Shown here: positions 1-11,289 of the stretch, piece after piece
How the letters are laid out: each line of letters begins with the position of its first letter
Position numbering within the stretch: the stretch's first letter is position 1
NCBI GenBank assembly: GCA_029817715.1
Contig: JARUPY010000539.1
Location: 4,811,501 to 4,875,500 of the forward strand
Source of the DNA: Melastoma dodecandrum
Lineage: Eukaryota > Streptophyta > Magnoliopsida > Myrtales > Melastomataceae
Direction: 5' to 3'
Length of the DNA: 64,000 nt
The notes under the pieces: generated by a model
What the model saw: the letters and a program-made list of their open reading frames with translations, nothing else
Databases searched by the model: none
What the model was told of the DNA's origin: nothing
Translations under genes and position numbers: made by a program

Positions 1-480
1 TCATGAATTCCACAAACAAAAAAAAAACTCCCAGAGCAAATCCATAACAAATCAAGGCAACAGAAATGAATGGATAAACAAACCCCCACGAAGAACATGG
101 TGGGAAATCAACGACAGGGGCGATCCAAACCCAACACCAAAAAACCAGAAAAGAACAAAAGAAAAGAGAGACGAAATCGGGGCGGAACAGGATAACAGAA
201 AGGATACGATCGGCGGAGGGGGGGACGGCGGCCATTAGGGGTGGGGGCACGAGGGAACGGAAACCCTTGTAGAGGAATTGGGGATTAGGGTTTTACGGCC
301 ACGAGGGTAGAGGAGCAAGAAGAACCCTAGCAGAGAGAAATAGAGAGAGTGAGGAAGGCGAAAAGGGGCGCGGGCGGGCGGGTGGGCGGGGGAGAAATCG
401 AGGAGTTGTTTTGGCGATCAAGATTCGATTTTTCGTCGCCGTCGAAGGGGGGGGGGGGGGGGGGTTTGTCTTTTGTCGTA
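1..480 (-). promoter_or_regulatory. 5' end (promoter, leader, possible first exon) of a minus-strand gene leaving the left edge
   Basis: Read on the minus strand, this region has a pyrimidine-rich leader (about 380-310), telo-box type AAACCCTAA motifs (plus-strand ttagggttt near 287-295) and then an ATG at 235. From that ATG the frame is open to the window edge. Its first residues read MAAVPPSADR, after which the T-rich sequence looks more like an intron than coding sequence. Telo boxes in plants mark promoters of housekeeping and translation-related genes. The product cannot be named because the coding exons lie outside the window. A homopolymer of about 18 G sits near 448-466 just upstream. 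Confidence 0.4.
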
Positions 481-1199
481 GTTTTTGGGGGTGACGCGAC
501 TCCTTACACGTGGCATAAGTTAATTGGATACCAGTAATGGCGGGGGTTGGAAGCCAATATTTCCAACGCCTGAAAAATATCTCTCGTGTGGGCAAATTCA
601 TATTTATTATTTTATTTTTTCGGTGTTACCAAGTAATAAAAATAAACTGAAGAATATCAGTTTATTTTATAACTTATAGTAGTAAAAAAGCAATATGCAA
701 AATATAGGGGATATAAGAATTGCCCCGTTGATTCGGTAACTTGGGGATGAGCAAACAAGTGCATGTGTGCCCGGCCTTTTTTCGGCCCAATGAGTATACT
801 ACTTTTAACGGGCTTTCTTAAGTTGTGTTGGCCCAAATCCAGCTTCGTCCATTCTTCTTACTCTTGAATTCAGTTCCTGATATGATCACAGCACATATTT
901 CAATCTTAAGGGTGGATTACAGTCAAAGGATAATGTAGTCTTCAGTTGGATGCGATATTCCAAACAGACCGGTAGACTTGAACCTTTTCGAGAACTTCTA
1001 GAGATATACCCTAAATGCTTAATTTGTAGTACCAATATGATAAGTTTGAGGTATACAATGCCTTTTTTAAAAAAAAAAATAGAAATATGATTTGTATTAC
1101 TTTTAAGATAATATCTTTCACAAAAAATGATAACATTTAAAACGTAAAATTATGACTAATACAAAATATCTGAATGACTAATCTTTTCTTAACTATGTT
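481..1199. other. AT-rich intergenic stretch, no gene seen
   Basis: There are no long open frames and no splice-bounded coding pattern. The sequence is AT-rich with poly-A runs near 1070. I see nothing more specific here. Confidence 0.5.
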
Positions 1200-2700
1200 G
1201 AAGAAGAAACAAGAAGAAGTACAGGGAGGAATATTACAACTTTGTGACGACTTTTTTATGCTTCTTGGCGAATCCCATAAATGGAAGAACCTTCTTTCTA
1301 TGATGAATTAAAAGAAGTTAAAGAAAATCAGATTTATAATTTGGTCTTGATCCCTCACAAAGTGAAACTTGCTTCATGTAAATGGGTGTTTCGGATAAAA
1401 AAAGTTGAGTGGAGAATATATCATTACAAAGCAAGGCTGGTTACGAGAGGTTCCTCGTAAAAATATGGAAAACATTATCAAGAAACGTTTATTCTTGGGA
1501 CAAAGGTGAATTCGGGACATATTGTGCTAGCTTTGACATAGTGTTTCGATTGGTAATTATAGTAGATTGAAGTTAAGAATGCCTTCTTATATGAAGATGT
1601 TGATCATCCTATCTATATGACCCGGCCACCCGGTTTCGTGATTGAGGATCGTCCCAACCTCATGTGTAATTGAAGAATACTCGTTATGAGTTAAAGCAAA
1701 CCTCGTTTATGTGGAACGAGAAAATTGTAGAGTACTTACGTTTTTGTGGTTACGAGGCTTCTAAATTAGATTCAAGTTTCTTTACTAAGAAACGTCAAAT
1801 GCTGATGGTTGTTAGTCTCTTATATGTGGACGACAATATCTTGACGGACAGCAACTATGCAGAGGTCGCTCCTCTTCAGGATGATCTTTTATTGTGTTTT
1901 GATATGAAGAAGCTTGGAGAGCTCGATAATTTTCGTGGGCCTCAAATTGAAAATTTTGAATAACGGAATTTTTGTGTCCCGACTCAACTATGTTAAACGG
2001 CTGGTCATGAGAATTGGGATGGTTGAAGGGAAGAAGCATTATACCCCTCTCAACATAAATGATAGACTTCGTCGGGATGAAAGAACTTGGTTATCAGATC
2101 CTCACTTTTACGGTGCATTTTGTGAGAAATCTGATCTATTTGACATCAACGAGTTCGGACATTACATTTTCAGTTAGTGTAGCTGGTCGATTTATGCACG
2201 AGTCGAGGAAGCCGCACTTTAAGAAGCAAATAAGATCCTAAAGTACACGAAAATCACTCTTGATGTAGGTCTTTTTTATAAGAAAGGAATATAATTTTCT
2301 TTGCGAGGATTTGCAAATGCTAATTTTGTTACAGATTTAGATGATCAGATATTGGCTTCTTCTTTGTTCTTTCATGTGGATCTGCAAGTATCTCATTGTG
2401 TAGTAGAAAGCAAGACTCGATATCACTGTCGACAACAAAAGCGGAGTAGAAGGCCTCAACTCATGCTACTCAAAAATGCATCTGGCTTCAAAAATTCCTC
2501 AAGGATCTGAGTGCGATCAAAGTAACGACCAATCATTTCTTTCGTGCAATGATGTACAGAGCTCGAGCAAATTTTCATGCATGAAAAGGTGCTCGATGGG
2601 ATTATCGACATGGTTGCAGTAAGGAATGAAGATAACATTGAAGATATTTTTACGAAGTCACCTCCGAAGGGTCCAATCGAAGTCATGCGACCAAAATGAT
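1200..2700 (+). pseudogene. Decayed Ty1/copia retrotransposon reverse transcriptase/RNase H region
   Basis: Fragments in changing frames match the order of copia-type polymerase. A start near 1281 reads like the conserved 'WxxAMxxELxxL...LVxxPxxxxxxxxKWVFxxK' block (seen: LASCKWVFRIKK, then HYKARLVTRG). Next comes a block at 1670-1963 with the catalytic strand SLLYVDDNIL (family: YVDDxx) and MKKLGELDNFRG (family: MKDLGxLxxFLG). After that are SRLNYVKRLVMRIGM (family: Y...LLxxFGM) and a possible RNase H piece, FANANFVTDLDD. At least four frame changes and several in-frame stops separate the pieces. No LTRs could be paired with it, so it is a dead relic. Confidence 0.8.
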
Positions 2701-4560
2701 GCTTAAGAGGCTTTGCTCAATAGACTTCGCACATAATTTCTCGCTCAGGACGCTGTCACTCATCTCTCTTTGCTCATCTGCTCTCGTCCACTCCTATCTC
2801 TCATCTTACCTCCCTGGTGTCTCGTCGATCATATTATGTCGTTCGTCTCTAAGGACACATTAAAGTCTACAGTTGTCTAACGCTATGAGTTCTCTCTCTC
2901 GTGCCTACTTCTTAGTTTACGTGTTTCACTTTCTTTTAGACGCCATAAATGTAATTATCGTTAGGTTAGCATCTTTTTGACCATGTTTTTAGAAGTTCGA
3001 CTATGAGAAGAACGTTAATCTTCTTTAACCTTGGTTTATCTTGTTAAGAGAGTTGTTCGTTCACGATTATTCACCTATCTATGATCGAAGTGGTTTGTCG
3101 AACCCATTTTTCTTTACGATTCCAAAGGGTGGTGAGCCCCAGCGGGATTGAGGCGAGCGTGTGGGCGAGGGTGATGTTCTTCTCGTGGTACAACAGGGAG
3201 AACATGCAATACGTGACCCTAAAGCCCATCAAGTGGTCCCAGGAGAGGTGCAATTTCAGGGAGATCGTTTTGTCGGATGGCTATCACAAGGTCAGGAGCC
3301 CGCAGACCATTTGTGGCAACAACAGCGACTATGACCTCGAATACGAATCAAATCCTGGCCAATCTAGCATTTAAAGATACTATCAATGTTTCGTGTTTGA
3401 TCTTTATCAGCGTACTGCACGTAATAAGTGTTCCAGGTCCAAAGTATATGATACATCGACTCCGTGGATACATTTCTTTTGCCTTACTTTTGCAACTGAT
3501 GCCGAAAATATGTTTGCGGAGCACGAAGACTGGGTTTTATCTTGTCGCATTATATCAAACCATCTATATATAATGTTTTCACCATGTAGCGAATACTCTA
3601 TTTGGGCAAGTCGCCGAAATGGTTGCCTCTGGCCGATGAGAAGATCGCCCTCGCCAGATATCTCATCGACTATTGGTAGATTCCATTAGAGGCAGTTAGC
3701 CTGTCCTGTCTTGATCAATAGCTGAAGATGTTGAACAGGAAGCTTTGGCTACTCTTGTTGTTGATATGCTCAAGGATCTACGAAGATCACAGTTGTTACA
3801 GCTCCAAGCTCTGGAGAAAGAAAGAGCCAGTACCTCGACTGCCTTTGAAGAAAAATTTGGATGGAAACATTAAGTTCTGACTGTTAACACCTGCCGAGGA
3901 GCTGGATTTCTCGATATTTACAGTTTCTCTCCGGCAAGACAACGATACGAAGGCCTTATGGCTGTTGCAATTACTTATCCGACAAAGGTGAGTGTAAATT
4001 CCACTAATGATTAAGACCTCCTTTGAATAGGTCTCATTTCATCAGGAATCGGGTTTCATATGGCTCTTGAAGAACTTGTCCACCACGCAAACTCGAAAAG
4101 GAAATCTCCGACGTGTAAAAAAGATCTTTTGCAATGGAAAGCCATGATAACACCAGTGGCCATCAAGTGTTGCGCTTTCCGACCCCTGTTCCACGAATTA
4201 CATGGAACTAATCCGCACCCTTCTTGGACCGGTCTCCAGATGTTGTTTGAAGACATTCTCGACATCTGATCGTGTCGTCCTAGAGATCAAGGAAACAAAG
4301 CCAATTCCTGTCGACAACCCAGTGGGCATAATTCGGGCAACTTTTGACTTCCATGCCATGAAAACAGTACACTATCAAATGCAAAGTTCTTACCTGCTCG
4401 AGCTTCATAGTTAGGTCAGACACAGACCGGAAACATCCCGGGGCCAGCATTAATACGCAACCAAATGCATGGTTGCGACAAATCCAGACCATTTCTTGGA
4501 CTTCTGTAATGTCTTCTAAGCAGTTCCTTACCTTGATCTTGAACAAATGTGATGTTTTTT
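2701..4560 (+). other. Unresolved block of short plus-strand open frames, possibly a decayed gene
   Basis: Several open frames follow one another on the plus strand: 3081-3374 (aromatic-rich, with the string VMFFSWYNRENMQYVTLKP), about 3730-3860 (helical and charged, ALATLVVDMLKDLRRSQ) and 4060-4269 (MALEELVHHANSKRKS). They have a protein-like composition but are broken by stops and frame changes, and I recognise no family. A decayed host gene or transposon body are both possible. I make no functional call. Confidence 0.3.
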
Positions 4561-5300
4561 AGGTCAAGTGTGGGGGTGGAGCTGGAAAGCATTTGAATGC
4601 CTGAGGTGGGGAAATTATTACAACCATAGTAAGGTGTCCTTCTTTAGCTACTCTCATAAATCCTCCTAGGTTTCCATTTTAGGAGCAGGGGATTGAAAGT
4701 GACGTGAAACAGAGTCTTCAGGCTTTAAGGATGAAAAAGAATTATTGTTAGTGGAGAAGAACAGGAAGGTTCCCAGAATTGGTGCCTCGGTACTTGGCTA
4801 TTAAGGAGAGTACTAATGACAGATGAACGAGATTATGTCCAGAAATTCGATTAGCAAATGCATTAACTTGTCTCTAGAGATGGTGTTGATGCGATGACCA
4901 CGTATAGTGGAGTGTCACGCATTTTTCACGCGATCATGGCGTCGGGCAGTGTCGTACGTCCAAACACCCTAAGATTTTGTAGGGACCATGAACACGCGAT
5001 GAGATGGACGAAGACCCTGTATATACTATGATACACATGGTACGACATGTCTCGTTAAGTCATCCGGTCGGTTGGGTTAAGCGTAAACAGCCACGTGAAA
5101 AATGCACCATAATCCACAGGCTCGATTAATAATAACCTTACTCCGATCCCGATACCGATCAGATTCCCAGGATCAGAAAAGAGTGATCCGGGATCAAATT
5201 TTAGAAACAAAAAAACGAATTAATTTGAACGCCGACCAGCAACGACAAGGACGAATGAATACAGAGACGCACACCCAAATATGATTGTACGACGAGGCAA
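4561..5300. other. Intergenic; upstream region of the PUF gene
   Basis: No convincing coding sequence is seen. The stretch leads into the likely promoter of the Pumilio gene. Confidence 0.4.
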
Positions 5301-6435
5301 TGTGACGTATACACTCCTTTGTCCCTTCTCCTTTATAATTTCTTTCGGATTTCAATCAAGTCGCCTTGTAATATTCTCTCTCGCTCTGTCTCTGGCCCTG
5401 TGCGTTTGTGTGTGTGTGTGCGTGAGTACGACCGTCGTCCCTTTCCCCTCCCTAATAACGCCGCCAGCCATAACAAACTTGAACAACTGGGTCGTCTTTT
5501 TGTTTTTTTGTTTTGGGGGGGGAGGGGAAATGGCGGTGACCCTTTTTAGAGGGTTGATGAACAATGAGGACTGAGAACTGGGTTCGGCTTTTCGTTTTGT
5601 GGGTATCGAGAAAGTTTGCTTCTTGACGCCGTTTTCGAGGTCCAGTGATCGGTCAAGGAGGTTCTTCTTCTTATTATCGTTTTCTATTGGGATTGGGACC
5701 CGGGGGTTCGCTTTAATTTATTCAATTTCGTTTTGCCTGCATTGTTTGGTTGATTACGAGGTCAGTGGTTGTGTCTGTGGCATGGCTTTGAGTGTGGTTT
5801 CATGATTGGATTACCAGTGTCTTCATTTGTTAGTTTTCTCTGGACTACATGAATGAATTTTTCCTTTTTGTTTTCGGCTGTGGCTTCTACAGTTTGGGAT
5901 TTTTTGGATTCTTCCTCTTTGTCGGACTCCAGACGTTTATGAGCTTTCGCTCGTGGATGCAGATGGATGTGCGCTTTTAAATTTTTTTTGTTATGGCTTA
6001 CACTTTTGTTTCTTGGGAATATCCTGACATCTTTTGATGAAGAAAAATTTAAACTGGGGTTCCTGTTCTTGGTTGAATAGGTCTGTTTCTGGTAATTTTG
6101 GTGTTTAATTAAATGCTTGATCAAGAGATGTTTTCATGTTTCTGGAGTAATATTTCTTTCATTTGTTCTTTTTGACCTTTTTGTCGCTGAATGATGTGAC
6201 AGTGGTCGGCCTTTGCCTGCGTTTTCTTTAAATAAATAAAAGAATTCCTGGGAAGTTTGTCTGTCTGTCGCGTGTATTTCCTCCTCTTTTCTTGTCTTCT
6301 CTTTTTTTTTGTTGTTGGAAGCCATATCAGGTTCATCTGCAGTCTGCACGCTTTGCTGTACTCCTAGTAACAATGAGCTCTGTTTTACTTGGGTTTTGTG
6401 CTAGTTTCTGAAATCCATTCCCCTCGGACCAAGAC
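5301..6435 (+). promoter_or_regulatory. Promoter and long leader of the PUF gene
   Basis: A TATA-like ttataatt lies at about 5333-5340. It is followed by a CT/GT-rich stretch containing a (GT)n microsatellite near 5408-5421 and a T-rich leader. The coding start is at 6436, so the leader is about 1 kb and probably contains an intron; its splice sites are not certain from sequence alone. Confidence 0.45.
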
Positions 6436-8910
6436 ATGGATATCTGGAATCGAGCAACTGATCTCCCTGGAGACATGCCGGACTACTATCGGCGCTTTCA
6501 GTCTGCGCTTTCCGTGAGATGGGAGGACTGTTTGGATCACGGAACTTTGCCTGTAGGAAACAATGGGATCGAAGGCCTTTCTATTCATAACATTCCTAGG
6601 ACTGGAAATCCATCCACCTTGCCCTATGAGGTCCCTCAACCGAGCATAGAATCAGTTACGATGGATGAACTACATCTGCCCGATGACCAATCCCTTATAT
6701 CGTCCCTCTCGGGGCTGGCGATTTCTGATGGTCACTTACCCTATGACTGGAGTTGTGGAGCTAACATTATATCCAAGAGTCTACTCCACTGTGGGCATGG
6801 GGATGGTGTCAGTCCGCAAATAGGAAATGTGGACTCATACAAATTACAGAACGGTTTCCACAGCTATACAGACGAATACTTACTGAACTCGGGGTTGCCG
6901 GAAGACTTTGATACCATTAAGTTCGATCCTATAGCTGCTCAAAGGTCAAGAATTGGAATTTGCGAGACACATGATGGATATACCATCTGTAATCAAGTTC
7001 CGAGACATCCTGATGTTGCTATGATTCCAAATGATGAGCAGTCACACTTTTTCTTACATCAAGAGTCACTTGGCCACCAGAGAAGTTTACTACAAGCAAG
7101 TGACAATTTGATTCAATTGAGGATTCCGGAGGAGCAGAACAGTCATGTAAATTATCTGTATAATGATGTAGGAAAGGCATGCAATGCACAGCAAGTCGCA
7201 TCAAGGATTTTTTTGCTCGATGAGCAGAAAAGGAGGCTTCTTTCTCAAAGACGTGAGCCACCTTATCCAGATGAACTTTACTCTTGGTCGGGCTCGAGAT
7301 GCCACCCTGTCCCATGGAACAGTGCCTCCACAATCAACATTCCTGGTGCTTGCATGGATAAGTCAAGTTCGGTGTTGAATTCCCTGAACTTATTGGAACA
7401 ATTTAGCACTCTGGATCATTTCGGAAAGAGTGCTTATGTTCTGGCAAAAGATCAAGAGGGTTGCAGGTATCTGCAGAGGAAAATTTCCGAAGGAAGGAAT
7501 GAGGTCATCGAGAAAATCCTTCTTGAGGTTGCTGAACATTTGGTGGAGTTATGTATGGACCCTTTCGGGAATTACCTGGTGCAGAAGTTGTTTGATGCAA
7601 GTGATGAAGACCAAAGAACACACATGCTTCGAATTATCACGCGGAGACGTGGGGATTTATCCCATATTTCTTGTGATATTCATGGGTAAGTTCTCTTGCC
7701 ATAGAACCAGAAAAGAAACATCCAATCACATTTTCTGTGCTGAGTGTTTGATTTTCTCTGTTCCAGTACTCGGGTTGTTCAGAAGATCGTCGAAATCCTC
7801 AAGGCTCCGGAGCAGTTATCTGTCTTGGTTTCGTCTCTAAGGCCAAACATTTTGACCTTGATGAAGAATGCCAACGGTACTCACGTCGCGCAGCATTGCT
7901 TGCGTTTCTTGCCTCACGAGTATATGGAGGTCAGAGACTCCTTCCTGAGTAGAAGTGCTCTTTCATTTCCATGCTCAAAAAATTCATACTTTCTCTTTGA
8001 GTGTGTGGTGTTCGATGAAGTGAACCGAAACAACCTCGCTGCTGATATTTGAATATGCTGTTGATTTCTGCTGCAGATCCTCTTTGAAAACGTTGCGGCC
8101 AACTGTATTGAGCTCGCAACTGACCGCCATGGCTGCTGCGTACTTCAGAAATGCATTGCTTACTCATCCGGAGAGCAAAGACTTCTTCTAACCCATGCAG
8201 TCGTCTTGAATTCACGGATCCTTTCTCAGGACGAATTCGGGTACTCATACTGTGCTACGCCACTGTTGTTAAGCGTTTGACTTCTCGGCAGAAATTTCAG
8301 ACTAATGTTTACTGGGTGTTTGGAATCACATTTATGTAGGAATTATGCAGTACAGTACATATTGGACAAAAATGAATCCCCGGCAGCCAAAGACGTCATC
8401 AACCAACTAGCGGGACACTTCGTCGATCTATCTATGCAGAAATACAGCAGCAATGTGGTGGAGTCGTGCCTAAAGTTGGCAGAAGAAGAGCACCGGGAGT
8501 ATATTGTCCAGGAGCTCATACAAAGTCCTCGACTGGATCAAATCCTCCAAGATCCATATGGCAACTATGTGATCCAATCTACCATCACAACCTCCAAGGT
8601 TAAAGAATAGCCTACTGATTTTGTTTATCGTCGTCTTTTGTCGTTCTGCAATATACATTACTCGGACCCATTTGACTGTTTCTTCCAACAGGGAGCTCTT
8701 CGAGCTGCCATTGTGAAGGCTATAAAGCCATACGTTCCTGCTCTCCTCACCAACCCTTACGGGAAGAAAGTTCTCTCAAACAAATGCCTGAAAAACGTCA
8801 AATGGTAACATTCCCTTTCGTTTGGATAACAAGAAGCCTGGTTTCTTTTTCCATGATCTGATCCTGGTTGAATGAACTTCTTTGTTCTGTTCTGCAGGCG
8901 CCTTGTCTAG
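6436..8910 (+). CDS. Pumilio/PUF-domain RNA-binding protein (APUM7-12-like), 653 aa, 6 coding exons
   Basis: Exons: 6436-7685, 7767-7929, 8077-8240, 8340-8598, 8692-8804, 8898-8910, all with GT-AG introns in phase. PUF proteins bind mRNA 3' UTRs in the cytoplasm and repress or destabilise the message. The N-terminal ~310 residues are low-complexity and poorly conserved. The C-terminal half carries eight PUF repeats with recognisable RNA-contact pentads, in order: CRYLQ, NYLVQ, TRVVQ, THVAQ, CCVLQ, NYAVQ, SNVVE, NYVIQ. The NYAVQ (R6), SNVVE (R7) and NYVIQ (R8) set is the canonical reader of 5'-UGU in target RNA. Repeat 4 has T where N is usual. The start was chosen because it opens the long conserved-length exon; the product ends NVKWRLV. 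A poly(A)-signal-like aataaaaag follows near 8988. Confidence 0.93.
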
Positions 8911-9611
8911 TGCAGAGCAGTTCCCAACCAAGGAACCTGTTGTTATGTTCCCCTCAGCATAGGCTTCTGTAGATCGATATGCGTCGTAATAAAAAGAGTA
9001 TCATCTCATAAGGACGACAAAATATAGAGTAGTTTCAGAGGTGGAGAATGGCTTTTGGGGGTACCTTTCTTAATGTTGTAGTAATCCCATGTCATAGAAT
9101 GTTGTTGTAGATCTCATGCATCTGATCATGCTCGTGTTTGTTTAAGTAACGCCTCTCAGCAACTTTATGGCTTGAGTTGATATCGCAGGCAAACAGGCGA
9201 TTTGCTCGGATATTCATAGACTCAACCTGGACAAGCACTTTGTAACTTGTCCCTAATTTGACCTTAACAAGTTTGTAAATTCAGCAATTTCCAAAGGAAC
9301 AGCTCGACATCAACTTCAGCAAAAGCCATGTAATATGATGGCAGAAAATACGTTCATCTGATTCAATATATGCATTTGAGCTGATCTGCTTCATCCTACA
9401 TACATAACATAGAGGCAGATCGAAGCACGTCTGATTTACTCACAATGAACCACGAAGCCTAAGAATTTTCATAGCCTATGCTAGGATAGATGGAATTAAC
9501 CTCAAAGTGAATGAGTTAGAGGGAACGATGAAAACTCAATTCATCCTCTTATCGTCGTCATCCAATGGCCTTGAGTTACTTACAATGAAAATGAAGCCTG
9601 CCGATGACGGT
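8911..9611. other. 3' regions of two convergent genes
   Basis: This holds the PUF 3' UTR (to about 9130) and the 3' UTR of the minus-strand CaaX-ended gene. No further coding sequence is seen. Confidence 0.6.
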
Positions 9612-10132
9612 TCAAAGAATGACGCACTCACAGCTCCTACTCTGGTTGATGTCCATGTCAGCCAAGTCCGTTTCGCTGCCAAAGAAAATTGGGCACGTGA
9701 TTAAGTCGAAACCATTCCAAAACTAGTCACGGAGCAATGAAGCACATACCTAGACACGAATTCTCTTATCTCAACGAGTTCCTTCCCCGCAAAATCTACC
9801 CACCGCACTTGCTTCACTGGGACCTCCTTTCTCTCGGTTGACGATGTCTTCCTCAGGATGCTTTTCAAGGAATCGCAACCCTCCTTCGGCTTCTCTTCTA
9901 CCATCCCATCCCTAACCTCGCTTTTACAAACAGAGAACCCACTGACACAATTCGGATATGTCACGGCAGTGGAACCGGGTTCCGGGACAGCATTCTCCAA
10001 CTTCAGTGGGTGGGGAACGAATAGTTGTGGCGGTGCACGCTCGCAGAAGCAGATGTGAGGACAATGTGTCTTACAGGAGAAAAACCTCATGTAAAAACAA
10101 CCCTTGTCGGAATAAACAAACAAAAACTGCAT
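9612..10132 (-). CDS. Small plant-specific protein with a K-Q-V-R-W-x-D-x-x-G-K-E-L motif and C-terminal CaaX box
   Basis: Exon 1 runs from 10132 (alternative in-frame ATG at 10090) down to 9750, and exon 2 from 9675 to 9612. A GT-AG intron (9676-9749) joins them in phase. The product is about 150 aa. It has a Cys-rich N-terminus (HCPHICFCERAPP), a variable middle, a basic block LKSILRKTSS and the motif KQVRWVDFAGKELVEIREF. This last motif recurs in small plant proteins of unknown function. Splicing into exon 2 replaces the read-through tail with one ending ...SRSCECVIL. CVIL fits a CaaX box with terminal Leu, which favours geranylgeranylation and membrane attachment (inference). Function is unknown. 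The start is uncertain because upstream ATGs and a leader intron are possible. Confidence 0.7.
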
Positions 10133-10923
10133 CAATCACATCCTCAAACACCAAAATTGAACCGTGGAACCGACTCCAATGAGCCGCGGAAAGGATCAAA
10201 TCGCAACTGTATGCTCGGAAAGGCCGAATCGATGAATCCCCCACTTGAACTTCCCCTCCTTCCTAAAGCAGAGCATCCGGAGCCAACCCAGGAATCATGG
10301 AGACACAAGACGCAACTTTTACCCAAGACCCAAGTCAGAATCTACTCCATAAATCCAAGTCTAATCCATCATTTCCTCAACAAACCCAGAGAGAGGTAAC
10401 GAATTCCAATTCCGACCGAACCTCCAAGAAAGATTGGAATAAAGAGGAAGTTTGCCCCCCCACCCGGCAATCTTCCCAGTTTCCTTGCGCGATGCATGGA
10501 AAGCCATTAACGGGGAAGGATGGAAGAACGGGGATGTGGTGAGGGCATCTCTGAGTTGGGTTTGGGATGGTGGTGGGAATGTGTCGAAGGTTGTCCCATT
10601 TGTTTTGTTTTTTTTTTTTTCTTCCTTTATTGATGAGAAGGCTCTGTTCTTGAAAATAGCAGCCTTTTGGGACAGTGATGGGATCGTGATCGTGATCGGG
10701 ATGATGGGTGATTGGCTATAGGACAGATGGCCCCCTCCCCACCCTCTTCTCTCTAATTACTTACCGTTTCTTTTGTCATTTGTTCGAATTTAGTTGGAAT
10801 CGTAATCATTTTAAAACATCGCATTAACATGGCCCAAATAATCAACCGAACCCGACAACCTGCGACGACCATTGGAACTGCCGAACCACCCCCACCCACC
10901 CAAAAGAAAAAAAAAAAACCAAA
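10133..10923. promoter_or_regulatory. Divergent intergenic region between the CaaX-protein gene and the small acidic membrane protein gene
   Basis: It holds the 5' leader of the minus-strand gene (about 10133-10600) and, on the other side, the upstream region of the plus-strand gene starting at 10924. T and A homopolymers lie near 10606 and 10908. No TATA box is clear. Confidence 0.5.
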
Positions 10924-11289
10924 ATGGTGTTCAACGCCCTCGCGGCTGTCTGGGTCGCCCACGAGTCGGCCTCCGCCTGCCGGAGGTCCGGTTGCGTTGG
11001 TAGCGGACTCCTGGAAGATGAAGACGGGAATCCCCTGACGACGACCCAGATGCTCGACCTCGTCTGCTGCTTCCCCCTGCAGCAGCTCGGCCGCCTCGTC
11101 CTCTTCGTCTGGACCTTCCTCTGCGTCCCGCCACGGGATTACTACTACTACCTCTACTCTTACTCCTCGGACGAAGACGACGATGAGGGCGATGGGGTTG
11201 ATTTCGGGTTGCGAGACGATGGCGCGTCGTCGTCGTCGTCGTCCCGGTTTGGGTACGATGACTGCGTGTATGATTCGCGTTCTGATTAA
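10924..11289 (+). CDS. Small plant protein of unknown function with one hydrophobic segment and acidic tail, 121 aa
   Basis: A single intronless frame, much more GC-rich than its flanks. The N-terminus reads MVFNALAAVWVAHESASACR. A hydrophobic, Cys-containing segment at about residues 47-69 (LVCCFPLQQLGRLVLFVWTF) may be membrane-embedded. The C-terminus has a Tyr-rich patch, then SSDEDDDEGDG and a serine run. I recognise the general layout as that of an uncharacterised plant small-protein family but cannot name it. The codon-biased composition and Kozak-like AAAATGG at the start support it as real. Confidence 0.6.
   Translation: MVFNALAAVWVAHESASACRRSGCVGSGLLEDEDGNPLTTTQMLDLVCCFPLQQLGRLVLFVWTFLCVPPRDYYYYLYSYSSDEDDDEGDGVDFGLRDDGASSSSSSRFGYDDCVYDSRSD

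Noticed and set aside
450..466. G homopolymer as a functional element
   Set aside because: Homopolymers of this kind recur in the window (12953, 35904) and are common sequencing or slippage tracts.
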